Below are positions 8,916 to 18,692 of a stretch of DNA of 64,000 bases, in pieces. The translations under genes and the position numbers were made by a program. The stretch covers positions 1,761,762 to 1,825,761 of the forward strand of contig NZ_DS999213.1 of NCBI RefSeq assembly GCF_000156335.1, written 5' to 3'. The DNA comes from Roseobacter sp. GAI101. Lineage in GTDB: Bacteria > Pseudomonadota > Alphaproteobacteria > Rhodobacterales > Rhodobacteraceae. Under the pieces are notes generated by a model. It was not told the DNA's origin and did no database searches. It saw only the letters and a list, made by a program, of their open reading frames with translations. Position 1 is the first letter of the stretch, and each line of letters starts with the position of its first letter.

Positions 8916-9998
8916 TCACCCCATTTGCGCGTCTGGTGTGGACTGGGATATGGCAATCTCGTCCGCATCCATATCTTCGGCGATGTTCTCGAACATTGGC
9001 GTGCTCATGTAGCGTTCGCCGGTATCGGGCAGCATGCACAGAATGACAGACCCTTTGGGCGCTTTTTCGGCAACGGCCAAAGCGACGGCAAAGGTCGCCC
9101 CGCCAGAGATGCCCGTAAAAATACCCTCTTTCCGGGCAAGGTCCTGGGCGCATTTGATCCCGTCAGGCCCTGCGATCGGGATCAGCTCGTCGTAATACCC
9201 GCCCTCGACCGCTTCTTCCAGCACAGCGGGGATAAAGTCGGGTGTCCAGCCCTGGATGGGGTGCGGTTCAAACGCCGGATGGCTGACCGCCGGGGCACCG
9301 TTTGCCTCGCGTTCCTGTGCATGTTTGCTGCCCAGAAGCTGCGCATTGGCAGGCTCCGTCAGGATGATCCTGGTATCGGGGCGCTTTTGGCGCAGCACCC
9401 TTCCGATCCCGGAAACCGTACCGCCCGAGCCATAGCCGGTGACGAAATAGTCCAGTTTCGACCCGTCGAAATCCGCCAGAATCTCTTGCGCCGTGGTGGC
9501 TTCGTGAATGTCGGCATTTGCCTTGGTCTCGAACTGGGCGGCCAGAAACCAGCCGTGTTTCTCGGCCAGGGCTGCGGCCTTTTTGTACATGCCCATGCCC
9601 TTTGCCGCGCGCGGCGTCAGAACAACCTTCGCCCCCAGCATCCGCATGAGGCGGCGACGCTCGATCGAGAAGCTATCGGCCATTGTGACGACTAACGGAT
9701 AGCCCTTTTGCGCGCACACCATTGCAAGCCCGATACCGGTATTGCCGCTGGTGGCTTCAACGACCGTCTGACCGGGCTTCAGGGCCCCGGAACGCTCCGC
9801 CGCTTCGATGATGTTGACCGCGAGCCGGTCCTTGACCGATCCGCCGGGATTGAAGGCTTCGGCCTTTACATAGATCGTGGACCCGTGGGTCGGGATGTTG
9901 TTGACCCGGATCACCGGCGTATCGCCGATGGTGTCCAGGACAGTGTCATACAAGCGGCCACGGCCCTTGGTGGTTCTGATGGATGCATTGACAGGCAT
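8916..9998 (-). CDS. cysK: Cysteine synthase A (O-acetylserine sulfhydrylase)
   Basis: Makes cysteine from O-acetylserine and sulfide with PLP. The 360-residue protein has the cofactor lysine in NPGGSVKDRLAV, the substrate loop TSGNTGIGLA, the phosphate-binding YGSGGTVSGIG, and IPAVLEE in the C-terminal domain. It carries about 30 extra C-terminal residues compared with ordinary CysK (after GERYMSTPMFENI). ATG 9998 is supported by AAAGGA nine bases upstream; the longer frame from 10097 has no support. It heads the probable operon cysK - PLP decarboxylase - cyclase, which is unusual, since cysK is normally alone or with cysE. In this window it also stands beside a rich sulfur-oxidation gene set, though 40 kb away. 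Confidence 0.9.
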   Translation of the reverse strand: MPVNASIRTTKGRGRLYDTVLDTIGDTPVIRVNNIPTHGSTIYVKAEAFNPGGSVKDRLAVNIIEAAERSGALKPGQTVVEATSGNTGIGLAMVCAQKGYPLVVTMADSFSIERRRLMRMLGAKVVLTPRAAKGMGMYKKAAALAEKHGWFLAAQFETKANADIHEATTAQEILADFDGSKLDYFVTGYGSGGTVSGIGRVLRQKRPDTRIILTEPANAQLLGSKHAQEREANGAPAVSHPAFEPHPIQGWTPDFIPAVLEEAVEGGYYDELIPIAGPDGIKCAQDLARKEGIFTGISGGATFAVALAVAEKAPKGSVILCMLPDTGERYMSTPMFENIAEDMDADEIAISQSTPDAQMG

Positions 9999-10167
9999 TT
10001 GACGTTCCTTTTTGAAAGTGGATCTTACCCGATCGTTGCGACTGGCGCAGTATCCGGGTGTCAGGCGGGCCCCGCATGCACCTGATCGCGCTGGCATCTT
10101 TGGACCGCGCGATCAGATGGCTGTAAGTTAAAGGTTAACAGATTTCGGCCCTTCTGTCGCCAAATGG

Positions 10168-10752
10168 CTACTTGGGGGCCTGCTTGGCTTCCATGGGCAA
10201 CATGACATGCGCCAAGGGGGTTTCGCCCCACATAACATAGGGCCCACCGGCAAAAGGCGTGCGCGGCAGATCGGCGACAACCTTCAAATCCGGAAACAGG
10301 ATCATGACATGCGGTCCTTCCTGAACCCATACGCCGCCATCGCCCGGATCGGTGGCCATGGGGTTGTCGTTGTTGACCAACGCATCACCGGCAAGCATGT
10401 AGGACACGCCGACGACATCCGTGGAAAACGCAGACCCCGATGCGGCGGCTGCCATCCATTTCATCCAGACGGCATCATTGCACATCGGATGCTGGTCGCC
10501 GGGGATAAGGCCGATACCGGGCAAGCAGACCCAGCCATTGCTACCGGCACGCAGGACGGTGCCGTCGACGTCCATGATCGTGGCATCATCCGTGATGTCC
10601 GAAGGGGCAGCGGTCAGGGACCGCTTGATCTTGTCCTCGACTGTTTCGGCCGGGGATGCGGTGGCCAGACAGGCAATGACCAAAGACCCGGCGGTAAGAG
10701 CAAGGAGAGCGGGGATGGAACGGCCATTCTTGTGGCTTGAAGTGTTCAACAT
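10168..10752 (-). CDS. Secreted protein of unknown function
   Basis: A 194-residue protein not recognised. Residues 1-36 are a signal peptide: basic start, then ALLALTAGSLVIACLATASPA with a probable cleavage at SPA-E. The mature part has two Cys (GWVCLPGIG and HPMCNDAV), a Trp/Met-rich stretch (VWMKWMAAAA) and GGPYVMWGETPLAHVMLPM near the end; the overall pattern suggests a small periplasmic globular domain. ATG 10752 has AAGGAC 10 bases upstream. It is divergent from the winged-helix regulator at 10873, with a 120-bp shared promoter region, so that regulator may control it. Confidence 0.7.
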   Translation of the reverse strand: MLNTSSHKNGRSIPALLALTAGSLVIACLATASPAETVEDKIKRSLTAAPSDITDDATIMDVDGTVLRAGSNGWVCLPGIGLIPGDQHPMCNDAVWMKWMAAAASGSAFSTDVVGVSYMLAGDALVNNDNPMATDPGDGGVWVQEGPHVMILFPDLKVVADLPRTPFAGGPYVMWGETPLAHVMLPMEAKQAPK

Positions 10753-10872
10753 TTTCGTTTGTCCTTTGCGAGATTGCAGAATGATCAACGTCTGCCAGAT
10801 CGCGCGGAGCGCCGCTTGAGGGGAACTTGAGTTTTTCGTGGCGTTTTTCATGGTTGCGGCTAATGATTGAAC

Positions 10873-12438
10873 ATGCGCTACCGATTTGACCACTTCACGC
10901 TGGACATCGACCGCGGCATCTTGCTCGAGGGTGGACGCGATGCGCCAATCGAACCGCGGGCCTTCAAGTTACTGGCGCTGCTGGTCACGCACCATGACCG
11001 GATCGTGACAAAAGACGAGATTGTCGAAAATGTCTGGGATGGCCGGATCGTATCCGATGCGGCCATTGCCACGGTGATCAAAACAACGCGCAAGGTTTTA
11101 AGCGACGATGGCGTGGGGCAAAAATACCTTCGCACGATACGGGGGCGCGGCGTGCGGTTTGTGGGGACACTTATGCCAAGTCTGGCTGCCGAAGCGCGCA
11201 AACCCGAAACAGATCAAGCGCAGCCAGCGCCAGTCCAAACCGCGTCCCGCCCCACCATCGCCATCCTGCCTTTCCAGATGGTCGGATATTCGGAAACCTT
11301 CAGCGCCATCGCCGATGCAATCCCCGCCGAATTGATTTCTTGCCTGTCGCGCTTGCGCTGGCTTGCAGTGGTGTCGCGCGGGTCCACGTTTCGGTTCCGC
11401 GAAACCGAACCCGATCTGGCGACGATCCACGCGGCGCTTGGGGCCAAATACTGCCTGACGGGGCTGGTCGAAATCTTCGGATCTGTCATTGCGGTATCGG
11501 TCGAACTGTCAGACACCCGCAGCCAGGATGTCGTCTGGAGCGAACGGTTTTCAGGCACCATCAGCGACATCAACGAAACCAGAAATGACATTGTGACCCA
11601 TGTTATTTCGGCGCTGGAACTTCATGTGCCGCTGAACGAGGCCAAGCGCGCGCGCCTGCGTCCGCCTGAAAATCTGGACGCCTGGAGCATCTACCATCTG
11701 GGCCTGCAGCACATGTACCGGTTCAACAAGACGGATAATCTGATCGCGGCCAGCCATTTCGAAAAGGCCACGATCCTGGATCCGGAGTTTGCCCGTGCCC
11801 ATGCCGCAAGGTCCTTTACCAGCTTTCAAAGCGCTTTTCTCAAATACAGCACCGATGCGGCGGAAGAGGCCTCCAACACACGCCGGTTCGCTGAAAAAGC
11901 TGTAGAACTGGACCCGATAGACCCTTTCGCAAACTTTACGCTTGGCCGGGCGCACTGGCTTATCAGCGATCCCGAGGCGGGGATGCCCTGGATTGATCGT
12001 GCGATAGAACTCAGTCCGAATTTTGCACAAGGTTTCTATGCGCATGGCTGGGGCGATGTGATGGCCGGCCGTGGCGTCGAAGCCTTGCAGCAGTTGCAAA
12101 CTGCCATTTCCCTTAGCCCGCTTGACCCATTCCTTTACGCAATGCAAAGCGCCTGCGGATTGGCCTATCTGCAAATGGAAGACTATGAAAATGCTGTGCT
12201 ATGGGCCGAAAAAGGGGCCCGCGCGCCGGGGTCGCATTTTCTGATTGGTGCCATTGCTGCGATGATCTGCAAGATCAGCGGCGATGAAGAAAAAGCCAGA
12301 CGTTGGGCAAAGACGACGAAAGACCGGCGGCCGGACGCCTCTGTTGAAATGTTCTTTGCAGCCTTTCCCTTTGAAAATCAGGAAATACGGGCGCTGATTG
12401 GCTCGGCACTGATCTCCATCGGGTTTCAAGCCCGCTGA
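10873..12438 (+). CDS. Winged-helix (OmpR/CadC-type) transcriptional regulator with TPR domain
   Basis: A 521-residue one-component regulator. Residues ~1-95 form a Trans_Reg_C winged helix: FDHFTLDIDRGILLEGG, EPRAFKLLALLVTHHDRIVTKDE, and the recognition region VIKTTRKVLSDDG ending KYLRTIRGRGVRFVG. Residues ~120-265 resemble the TolB-like segment found in class III cyclases (PTIAILPFQMVGYSE, LGAKYCLTGLVE). TPR-like repeats fill ~270-500 (HFEKATILDPEFARAHA, AVELDPIDPFANFTLG, AIELSPNFAQGFYAHG, AISLSPLDPFLYA). No transmembrane helix is seen, unlike CadC. ATG 10873 is preferred to the TTG at 10867. Its sensor half is of the same type as that in the frameshifted cyclase at 5711-7464. Confidence 0.85.
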   Translation: MRYRFDHFTLDIDRGILLEGGRDAPIEPRAFKLLALLVTHHDRIVTKDEIVENVWDGRIVSDAAIATVIKTTRKVLSDDGVGQKYLRTIRGRGVRFVGTLMPSLAAEARKPETDQAQPAPVQTASRPTIAILPFQMVGYSETFSAIADAIPAELISCLSRLRWLAVVSRGSTFRFRETEPDLATIHAALGAKYCLTGLVEIFGSVIAVSVELSDTRSQDVVWSERFSGTISDINETRNDIVTHVISALELHVPLNEAKRARLRPPENLDAWSIYHLGLQHMYRFNKTDNLIAASHFEKATILDPEFARAHAARSFTSFQSAFLKYSTDAAEEASNTRRFAEKAVELDPIDPFANFTLGRAHWLISDPEAGMPWIDRAIELSPNFAQGFYAHGWGDVMAGRGVEALQQLQTAISLSPLDPFLYAMQSACGLAYLQMEDYENAVLWAEKGARAPGSHFLIGAIAAMICKISGDEEKARRWAKTTKDRRPDASVEMFFAAFPFENQEIRALIGSALISIGFQAR

Positions 12439-12765
12439 ACGTATTTTCCGGCCGCGACCTGTTATGCTGCCCCAAGAACAGGCGGCACCCTCCCTTCTGA
12501 TCAAAGCCTATCAATCCACGGAACCCATGCGATCAACAAAGATCCAGCCGCGTTCCTGCATCAAACCCCGACAGCTCTGATCTGATAATTCGCGAGACAG
12601 GTTTGGAAAGCTGCCCGCCGTGAGTTTCCAGTCGGCGCAAAGCGCTGTCACAGCCCAGGGGGCATCCTTTCAGCCAAAGCCACATAAAGTTTACCCATGC
12701 GGGCGGGGCCGTCTTAGACTGGCACGGCGTGACCTGACCGCAGTTTTTCAGCAATAAGGGAGGAC
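12439..12765. other. Intergenic stretch before the DedA-PAP2 gene
   Basis: 327 bp with only short unsupported frames on either strand. The only clear signal is GGGAGG at its right end, the ribosome binding site of the next gene. No terminator with a T-run was seen after the regulator gene. Confidence 0.6.
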
Positions 12766-14496
12766 ATGCCAATGGCGTTCGACCAGATCCTGCCATCGCT
12801 GGAGTCTCTCGGCTTGTGGTCCTACTGGATCATCGGCCTCGCGGCGATGCTGGAGGCATTCTTTGTCACTGGCGTCTTCGTCCCCGGCACCCTGTTCGTA
12901 GACGCGGGTGGCATCTTGGTGCAGCAAGGTGCGATCGACTATTTTGATCTGGTCTGGTTCGTCGCGATCGGATCGATACTCGGCGGTGAGGCGGGCTACT
13001 GGACCGGGCGGATTGCGCGCCGCGGCCTCTCGACGCGCTGGCATTTGGAGCGATCGGAGTACTTCCAGAGGGCCGTTCGCCTGTTCGAGCGTCACGGGGG
13101 CTTTGCACTGGTCATCGGTCGGTTCCTCGGCCCCGTGTCGGGGTTGGTTCCACTTGCAGCCTCGGTTGCCGGCATGGATCGGCGCAAGTTCGTGCTTTGG
13201 AACATCCTCAGCGGGTTTCCCTACGCGCTCGGCCATATTGCCTTCGGCTACTTCCTCGGAGAGGCTGCGTCCAGTCTTGGACCGCTGATCACCCGTCTGG
13301 GTCTGCTTGCCATAGCAGTGCTTGTCTTGCTGGCTGCCCTTTGGTGGGGCGTCGCCCGTGTCATCCGCCTCATGCCGCTCGCAATATCCATCCTCGCCTC
13401 GATGGGGCGAGCTGTCATCAATCATCCCGATGTTCAGGGCTGGATTCAAAAATACCCTCGAACGTCGGCCTTCATCACCCGCAGGTTCGAGCGCACCAGC
13501 TTCTGGGGCCTGACCGCCACGCTCCTGCTCGGGGCGGCGCTTTATATCTTTGTGATTTGGATCGGCACGATCTTCGACTTCCTCATGCTGGACCCCATCG
13601 TGCTGGCCGATACGCACATAGCGCAGCTTGTCGACGCGTTCTGGACACGGGGTCTTTTGAAGGTATCTGCCCATATCACCAGCTTGGGAGACTGGAGAGT
13701 CGTGCTCCCCCTCGCCATCGCCGCAACCGCAGGATTGCTGGCGTGGCGGCGTTATGACCTTTTGCTCGGGCTTGGCGTTGCTCTGGTTGGCCAACTTGCG
13801 TCGGTCACGTTGCTCAAGCAGATATTCCACCGTCCACGGCCCGATCTTGGCTATTTCCTCGAGACGTCGGGCAGCTTTCCGTCCGATCATGCCGCCGTTT
13901 CGATAGCCTTCTACGGCTTTATCTTCTTCATCCTATGGCGCGTGAAAATCCTCAAGTCGCTGCCTGCTACCACCGCGACCGTGACGCTGGGATTTCTGGT
14001 TGGTCTCAGTCAGATCTACCTGATCGAACATTACCTGACCGACGTCATAAATGGCTGGCTGGTTGGGGCGCTGTGGCTGGTTATCGGGATCGCCGTTGCG
14101 CAATGGCGACAAGAATATCGCATGGCCAGACATCCGGACGCTGCCCCGCGACCGGCCCGGATGGCGGCAGTCGCGCTCATGGTACTGTTGGTTCTGGGTG
14201 CCATCTGGCAGATCATCACCTACGATCATGCCAGAAACGTCACCAGTCCGTCTGCCGCACGGTCCGTCTGGACCAACCAGCCCGCCGATTCCGGGACCGT
14301 CACCGGCTCGATCCCCCTGCGGCGATCAAGATCGGGACCGGGTCAAACGTTGGCAAGCGCCCCTTGGTCCTCTGATGGGAGGGCGCGGATTTTCGCTTTT
14401 CACGAAGCAGGGCACGGATCGAAAGCCCCTCCCGCGCCGATCCGAACGATCAGGCCCGCTTCTGGCCAGACCATTCCCTTTCCGACTAGGAAATGA
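12766..14496 (+). CDS. DedA family / PAP2 phosphatase fusion membrane protein
   Basis: A 576-residue multi-pass inner-membrane protein. Residues ~10-200 are a DedA (SNARE-associated) domain: LEAFFVTGVFVPGTLF, GGEAGYWTGR, VIGRFLGPVSGLVPLAASVAGM. Residues ~290-450 are a PAP2 (type 2 phosphatidic acid phosphatase) domain with all three signature motifs: KQIFHRPRPD, the PSDH box in SGSFPSDHAAV, and HYLTDVINGW. It may dephosphorylate a lipid phosphate such as undecaprenyl or phosphatidyl species. Related fusions often carry a third LssY-type C-terminal domain; here the last ~70 residues after the final membrane helix are Ser/Arg/Pro-rich with no resemblance to it, so the protein looks truncated or rearranged. 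Start: GGGAGG six bases before ATG 12766; ATG 12772 is also possible. Convergent with atpG. Confidence 0.85.
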   Translation: MPMAFDQILPSLESLGLWSYWIIGLAAMLEAFFVTGVFVPGTLFVDAGGILVQQGAIDYFDLVWFVAIGSILGGEAGYWTGRIARRGLSTRWHLERSEYFQRAVRLFERHGGFALVIGRFLGPVSGLVPLAASVAGMDRRKFVLWNILSGFPYALGHIAFGYFLGEAASSLGPLITRLGLLAIAVLVLLAALWWGVARVIRLMPLAISILASMGRAVINHPDVQGWIQKYPRTSAFITRRFERTSFWGLTATLLLGAALYIFVIWIGTIFDFLMLDPIVLADTHIAQLVDAFWTRGLLKVSAHITSLGDWRVVLPLAIAATAGLLAWRRYDLLLGLGVALVGQLASVTLLKQIFHRPRPDLGYFLETSGSFPSDHAAVSIAFYGFIFFILWRVKILKSLPATTATVTLGFLVGLSQIYLIEHYLTDVINGWLVGALWLVIGIAVAQWRQEYRMARHPDAAPRPARMAAVALMVLLVLGAIWQIITYDHARNVTSPSAARSVWTNQPADSGTVTGSIPLRRSRSGPGQTLASAPWSSDGRARIFAFHEAGHGSKAPPAPIRTIRPASGQTIPFPTRK

Positions 14497-14526
14497 CGAC
14501 GTCGCAGCCTGCATCTTTGGGCGGCT

Positions 14527-15423
14527 TCAGGGCAGTTTCACCTTACCTTCCTTCAATGCCTCGAAGCCGATGATCACATCCAGAAGCTCGGTTGTGATTT
14601 CGTCTTGGCGCACTCTGCGCGTTTCCGACATTAGGTCTTCCAATCGCGCGTCAACCGACTTTTCAGCCTGCTGCATCAACGCCAGACGGGCAGCATTCTC
14701 GGTCATCAGGGCCTCGGCAATGGCGCGGAACAGGGTGGCGAACAGGTGGCTTCGGACCAACGCCATGAAAAGAGCGTTGGCGGGCATCGAAAAGGACGGC
14801 CGGCTTCGCGACACCCAGGGCTTTGTCTGAAGGTCCGACAGCAACACGTCGTCAATCGGAAGAAGCGATGTGACGGCAGGGCTTTGCTTTTGCCGACCGT
14901 CTTGCGTGACATAGGCCAATGACACGGCAATTTCACGCGCCTGAGCCGTATTTCGAAGATGCTCAAGACGGCGTGTAAGAAGGTTTGCAAGCCGTCCTAT
15001 CCCGTCGACAGATGCTGCGGGGAACAAGGTCTGGTCGACTGTGATGCGTTGATCGGCCAATGCGTCCGCCATCTGCGCCCCGACACACAAGACTCGTGGA
15101 TGCGTCGCAGGGGTGCCGTTGATCTGATCCGAAACATGCCGGGCCAGCGCCTCGTTATAGTTACCGCACAACCCGTGATCCGATCCAAAAACAATCAGAA
15201 TCTGCGGCGCCTTGCTTGGCGGCCTTTCCGGTATCGGGCCGAACGACGTCAGGAACGCGTGCAAGCCCTCCAGCACGGTTTCATGATACAGCTCGATTGC
15301 CCGGGCCGCGCGTTCATAGGGGGCCGCGTTGATGACCGACAAGGTTTTCATCGTGTGAACGACGCTGCGTATCCCGCGCATGCTGCCGGTCTGGCGGGCC
15401 AGCTTTTCAAGGGTTTGCGTCAT
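14527..15423 (-). CDS. atpG: N-type ATPase subunit gamma
   Basis: Central stalk subunit of the second, N-type F1Fo ATPase; 298 residues. The N-terminal helix has the gamma-type pattern [21 protein letters not shown], and the C-terminal helix has [22 protein letters not shown] (the QxxITxEllei-G motif). The Rossmann-like middle contains [20 protein letters not shown] 15423 with GGAGGGG just upstream overlaps the 3' end of atpA by 17 bases; the longer frame from 15528 lies wholly inside atpA. It is the last gene of atpDCQRBEFAG and ends 31 bp from the convergent DedA-PAP2 stop. The divergence from ordinary gamma subunits in the central part is expected for N-ATPases. Confidence 0.9.
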   Translation of the reverse strand: MTQTLEKLARQTGSMRGIRSVVHTMKTLSVINAAPYERAARAIELYHETVLEGLHAFLTSFGPIPERPPSKAPQILIVFGSDHGLCGNYNEALARHVSDQINGTPATHPRVLCVGAQMADALADQRITVDQTLFPAASVDGIGRLANLLTRRLEHLRNTAQAREIAVSLAYVTQDGRQKQSPAVTSLLPIDDVLLSDLQTKPWVSRSRPSFSMPANALFMALVRSHLFATLFRAIAEALMTENAARLALMQQAEKSVDARLEDLMSETRRVRQDEITTELLDVIIGFEALKEGKVKLP

Positions 15424-16945
15424 CCGCCCCTCCGATGGTTTCGCGGGCTTTCTTGCCAAGGGCCACCATCCTGGCGCGATCCTCCTCCGCAAGGGGCGCA
15501 TTTGCTGCAATCTGCTTGGCGATGTCACCCAGATCGCGGGCAGCGGCCTGTCGAAGCCGGGCCATCACTGACACGGTATCGCTGTCGTCCAACCCGTCGA
15601 ATTGTCCTTCCATCGCAGCCACCAGAACGGCAAGCTGTTCCACAGCCGGGATGGGGTCGCGTTCCGGTTGCCGCAAGGACGCCCGCACCGCCGCCCCGCG
15701 TTTCAGGCGCGCGCGCGTGGCATCGTCAAGCCGCGTGCCAAAGCGGGCGAAATCCTCAAGCTCTTCGAATTGCGCCAAGGTTACGCGCAAGTTGCCCGAC
15801 ACGGCGCGGAATGCCTCGCTTTGCGCCTTGCCCCCGACACGGGACACCGAAACGCCAAGGTCGACCGCAGGGAACTGGTTCTTGCGCACAAGGCGTGGCG
15901 ACAGATAGATTTGCCCGTCGGTGATCGAGATCAGATTGGTCGGAATGTACGCCGACAGGTTTTCAGCCTGCGTCTCGACAACCGGCAGAACCGTTATCGA
16001 CCCGCCGCCCGCAGCATGGGTAAACTGCCCTGCCCGCTCCAGCAGCCTTGCGTGGATGTAGAAGATGTCTCCGGGAAACGCCTCGCGTCCGGGGGGGCGG
16101 CGCAGCAGCAACGACAGCTCGCGATAGGAGCGCGCATGATGGGTCAGATCGTCCAGCACGATCAGAACGTCCCTGGCCTGTGCCGCAAAGTATTCGGCCA
16201 TGGTCATCGCCGCATAGGGGGCAACATAGGCCAGACCGGCCGCGTCTTCGTCCCCTGCGGACATGATGATGCTGCGTGCCATCATGCCACCGTCGCGAAT
16301 GGCCCCGATCACCTTGGCCACCGCATCGCCACGTTGCCCGATGGCACAGTAGATGCAGATCACCTGGGTCGACTTCTGGTTCAGGATCGCATCCACGGCG
16401 ATAGACGTCTTGCCGGTCTGACGATCGCCGATGATCAGCTCCCGCTGGCCCAGTCCCACTGGCACTGCCGCATCAACCACCTTGATCCCGGTGGCGAGTG
16501 GACGGGAAATTGCCCGTCTGTCGAGGATTTTCGGCGCTTCCGCCTCAACCGGGCGCAGAAAATCGGTCTGGATCACGCCTGCGCCATCTCGTGCATTTCC
16601 CAAGGCATCCACGACACGGCCCAGAAGGGCCGGCCCGACCTTGGCGCTGACGACCCTGTGGGTTCGGGTGACACTTTCGCCGACAGTCACTGCATCAGAA
16701 GCGCCCAGCAGCACAACGCCCAACCTGCCCGGTTCCAGGTCAAGGACAATGCCCTGCACACCGCTGGTGAAGTGCAGCAACTCGTCCGACAGTGCACGCT
16801 CCAGCCCTGAAACGACGACGATGCCGTCCGCCACTTCGACCACCTTGCCGATTTCGCTCAGGCGTGGTGCCGGGGATGGGGCAGCCAAGAGAGCGTCAAT
16901 CAATGCCTTGGGGTGTGCGGTCGGATGAGGCGCTGCATCGGTCAT
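15407..16945 (-). CDS. atpA: N-type ATPase subunit alpha
   Basis: Non-catalytic nucleotide-binding subunit of the F1 hexamer; 512 residues, normal for the family. The Walker A motif [11 protein letters not shown] (about residue 168) and Walker B region [47 protein letters not shown] are present, as are the PAIN-type VSRVGGKAQ and the start domain [15 protein letters not shown]. It overlaps atpF by four bases (ATGA) and atpG by 17, indicating translational coupling. It belongs to the N-ATPase because of the operon order and the absence of a delta gene next to it; a housekeeping F-ATPase must lie elsewhere in the genome. Confidence 0.95.
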   Translation of the reverse strand: MTDAAPHPTAHPKALIDALLAAPSPAPRLSEIGKVVEVADGIVVVSGLERALSDELLHFTSGVQGIVLDLEPGRLGVVLLGASDAVTVGESVTRTHRVVSAKVGPALLGRVVDALGNARDGAGVIQTDFLRPVEAEAPKILDRRAISRPLATGIKVVDAAVPVGLGQRELIIGDRQTGKTSIAVDAILNQKSTQVICIYCAIGQRGDAVAKVIGAIRDGGMMARSIIMSAGDEDAAGLAYVAPYAAMTMAEYFAAQARDVLIVLDDLTHHARSYRELSLLLRRPPGREAFPGDIFYIHARLLERAGQFTHAAGGGSITVLPVVETQAENLSAYIPTNLISITDGQIYLSPRLVRKNQFPAVDLGVSVSRVGGKAQSEAFRAVSGNLRVTLAQFEELEDFARFGTRLDDATRARLKRGAAVRASLRQPERDPIPAVEQLAVLVAAMEGQFDGLDDSDTVSVMARLRQAAARDLGDIAKQIAANAPLAEEDRARMVALGKKARETIGGADDANP

Positions 16946-17706
16946 TGGGCCGCCTCCTTCACATCAGCCTCTGCGGTCAGTTGCGCCGCCATCAGATCGG
17001 CCAGACTGTCGATGTACGCGTCCACGGTCCAATCAAGCTGTGCGCCGCCGACGCGCAGAATGATGCCGGGGGGTTGTTCGGCGTTCGTTTCGAACCGGAC
17101 GACGACATCCGGAAACACCGCCTGCACGACGGTGGACAGATCATCCCTGGCAGGTTGTGGCAGCGCGTCGCGACTGGTGATCACAGCCGCCTTGCCGTCA
17201 CCGGCAGCACTGCGCAGTTCATTGGTCATCGGTTCGATCCGCTTGGTAAGGTGATGCGCGATACGGCTTTCCAGCGTCTCGTCCGCCAGATCGGTCAACG
17301 CCTTGCGGGTCAGGGATAACAAGGCCTTGCCGCCCGCGCTTTGCAGTTTCGCGGTGTATTTCCGCGTCTCTTCGTCAAGATGCGCGTGCCAGGTCTCCCG
17401 CTCCTGCGCCATCCGTTTATGGGCCTCGACCAAAAGCGCGTCGCGCTGTTTCTCGGCCTCAAGGCGAACGGCATCCGCCATGTCCGATTGCCTGGTCTTC
17501 AACGTCTTGAGCTGTTCGCGGAATTCATTCTCGACCGCTTCCGCCTTCTCCTTCGCACGCCCGGCTTCTTGCATTCTCTGGGTGATCTCTGCTTCGCGCG
17601 CGTCGATCCCGTCCAGAATGGGACGGTACAAAAACCGCCGCAAAAGCCAGACAAGCACCAGGAAATTGGCGATCTGGGCCGCAACAGTGATCCAGTCGAT
17701 CGACAT
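16942..17706 (-). CDS. atpF: N-type ATPase subunit b (extended)
   Basis: Peripheral stalk subunit, 254 residues, longer than the ~160 of a standard b. One N-terminal membrane helix ([29 protein letters not shown]) is followed by a long charged coiled coil (residues ~32-150) and a C-terminal part (~155-240) with a delta-like tail. N-ATPases lack a separate delta subunit and this extension is thought to take its place. Gene order and the four-base overlap with atpA fit translational coupling; atpE ends three bases upstream. Confidence 0.9.
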   Translation of the reverse strand: MSIDWITVAAQIANFLVLVWLLRRFLYRPILDGIDAREAEITQRMQEAGRAKEKAEAVENEFREQLKTLKTRQSDMADAVRLEAEKQRDALLVEAHKRMAQERETWHAHLDEETRKYTAKLQSAGGKALLSLTRKALTDLADETLESRIAHHLTKRIEPMTNELRSAAGDGKAAVITSRDALPQPARDDLSTVVQAVFPDVVVRFETNAEQPPGIILRVGGAQLDWTVDAYIDSLADLMAAQLTAEADVKEAAQ

Positions 17707-17709
17707 GCG

Positions 17710-17997
17710 TCAGCTTCCTGTCGCCTTTGCGGCAGCGATGGCCGCGTTCCAGAACGGATTGGCAAACAGCAGGATCATCGCAACGACAAAGCAATAGATC
17801 GCCGTGGATTCGATCATGGCAAGGCTGACGAACAGGGTCCTTGAAATGCTGGACGCCGCGTCAGGCTGCTGTGCAATCGCGGTCAGCGCGGCAGAGGCTG
17901 TGCGCCCTTCCCCAAGGGCAGGCCCGATTGCCCCGAAACAGACCGTCAATCCGGCGGTAAGGATCGAGATGGCCGCGATAATGGCAAGGTCCGTCAT
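17710..17997 (-). CDS. atpE: N-type ATPase subunit c
   Basis: Rotor-ring proteolipid, 95 residues, two membrane helices. Helix 2 carries the ion-carrying Glu63 in MIESTAIY, with Ser64, Thr65 and Tyr68 in the positions that ligate sodium in the Ilyobacter/Propionigenium type. Helix 1 has Glu30 (GEG) where sodium-type rings have Gln. This two-glutamate pattern is the typical N-ATPase version; the Burkholderia pseudomallei N-ATPase ring, which has it, was reported to be proton-specific, so the ion here cannot be settled from sequence. It overlaps atpB by four bases. Confidence 0.95.
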   Translation of the reverse strand: MTDLAIIAAISILTAGLTVCFGAIGPALGEGRTASAALTAIAQQPDAASSISRTLFVSLAMIESTAIYCFVVAMILLFANPFWNAAIAAAKATGS

Positions 17998-18692
17998 GAT
18001 ATGTCCTCTTGAGGTTCGAGTTGGGGAGAAGGCGGTGCCGTCGCGCTGGAAATGTAGACAGTCGCCAAAACCGCAAAGATATAGGCCTGGATCATCCCGG
18101 TCAGCAGGCCCAGCACATCCATCACCACCGGAAAGAAAAATGGCGCGACACTCAGCAGGATTGCGGCGATCACCGCCCCGCTCATGATGTTGCCGTAAAG
18201 GCGGATCGCCAGGGAAATGCCGCGCGAAAACTCAGAGATGATGTTGAACGGCAGCATGATGAAAGATGGCTCGAGGTAGGTCTTGAGGTAGCCGCCGATC
18301 CCACGACTTGTTATCCCGAAAATCGGCACGGCGATCAGTACCGACAGCGCGAGCGCCGTGGTCGTGGAGAGCGACGCCGTCGGCGGCTGGAATCCCGGGA
18401 CGACCAGCAGCAGGTTCGACATCGCGACAAAAAGGAACAGCGTGCCGGCGTAATACAGAAGATACCGGGACGGACCTTGCGCGATTTCTTCAATCTGGCC
18501 CTGTATGCGCTGCACGATGACCTCGAGCATGGTCCGCCAACGGTTTGGGGGCACATCCGGGCGCAGATTGCGGGTGATCAGGAAAGACGCCAAACCGAGT
18601 ATGCCCATGACGATCCAAGTAAAGAACACGGTCGCATTTATCGCGATGCCCCACGCCGCGAAGATAATCGTCTGATCGGGTGAAAGGTTCAT
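17994..18692 (-). CDS. atpB: N-type ATPase subunit a
   Basis: Stator channel subunit, 232 residues, with five or six membrane helices. The essential arginine is Arg164 in SLAIRLYGNIMSG, and the last helices (VMDVLGLLTGMIQAYIFAVLATVYI) contain the Q-x-Y pattern of subunit a. The N-terminus (SPDQTIIFAAWGIAINATVFFTW) is of the short N-ATPase kind. Both neighbours overlap it by four bases (atpR upstream, atpE downstream). Confidence 0.95.
   Translation of the reverse strand: MNLSPDQTIIFAAWGIAINATVFFTWIVMGILGLASFLITRNLRPDVPPNRWRTMLEVIVQRIQGQIEEIAQGPSRYLLYYAGTLFLFVAMSNLLLVVPGFQPPTASLSTTTALALSVLIAVPIFGITSRGIGGYLKTYLEPSFIMLPFNIISEFSRGISLAIRLYGNIMSGAVIAAILLSVAPFFFPVVMDVLGLLTGMIQAYIFAVLATVYISSATAPPSPQLEPQEDIS

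Noticed and set aside
12748-13890. 380-codon minus-strand open frame opposite the DedA-PAP2 gene
   Set aside because: Low-complexity, polar product without any family motif; the plus-strand frame has clear DedA and PAP2 motifs. Typical shadow in GC-rich DNA.
14051-14830. 259-codon plus-strand frame over the end of DedA-PAP2 and atpG
   Set aside because: It crosses two well-supported genes on opposite strands; Arg/Ser-rich product with no motif.
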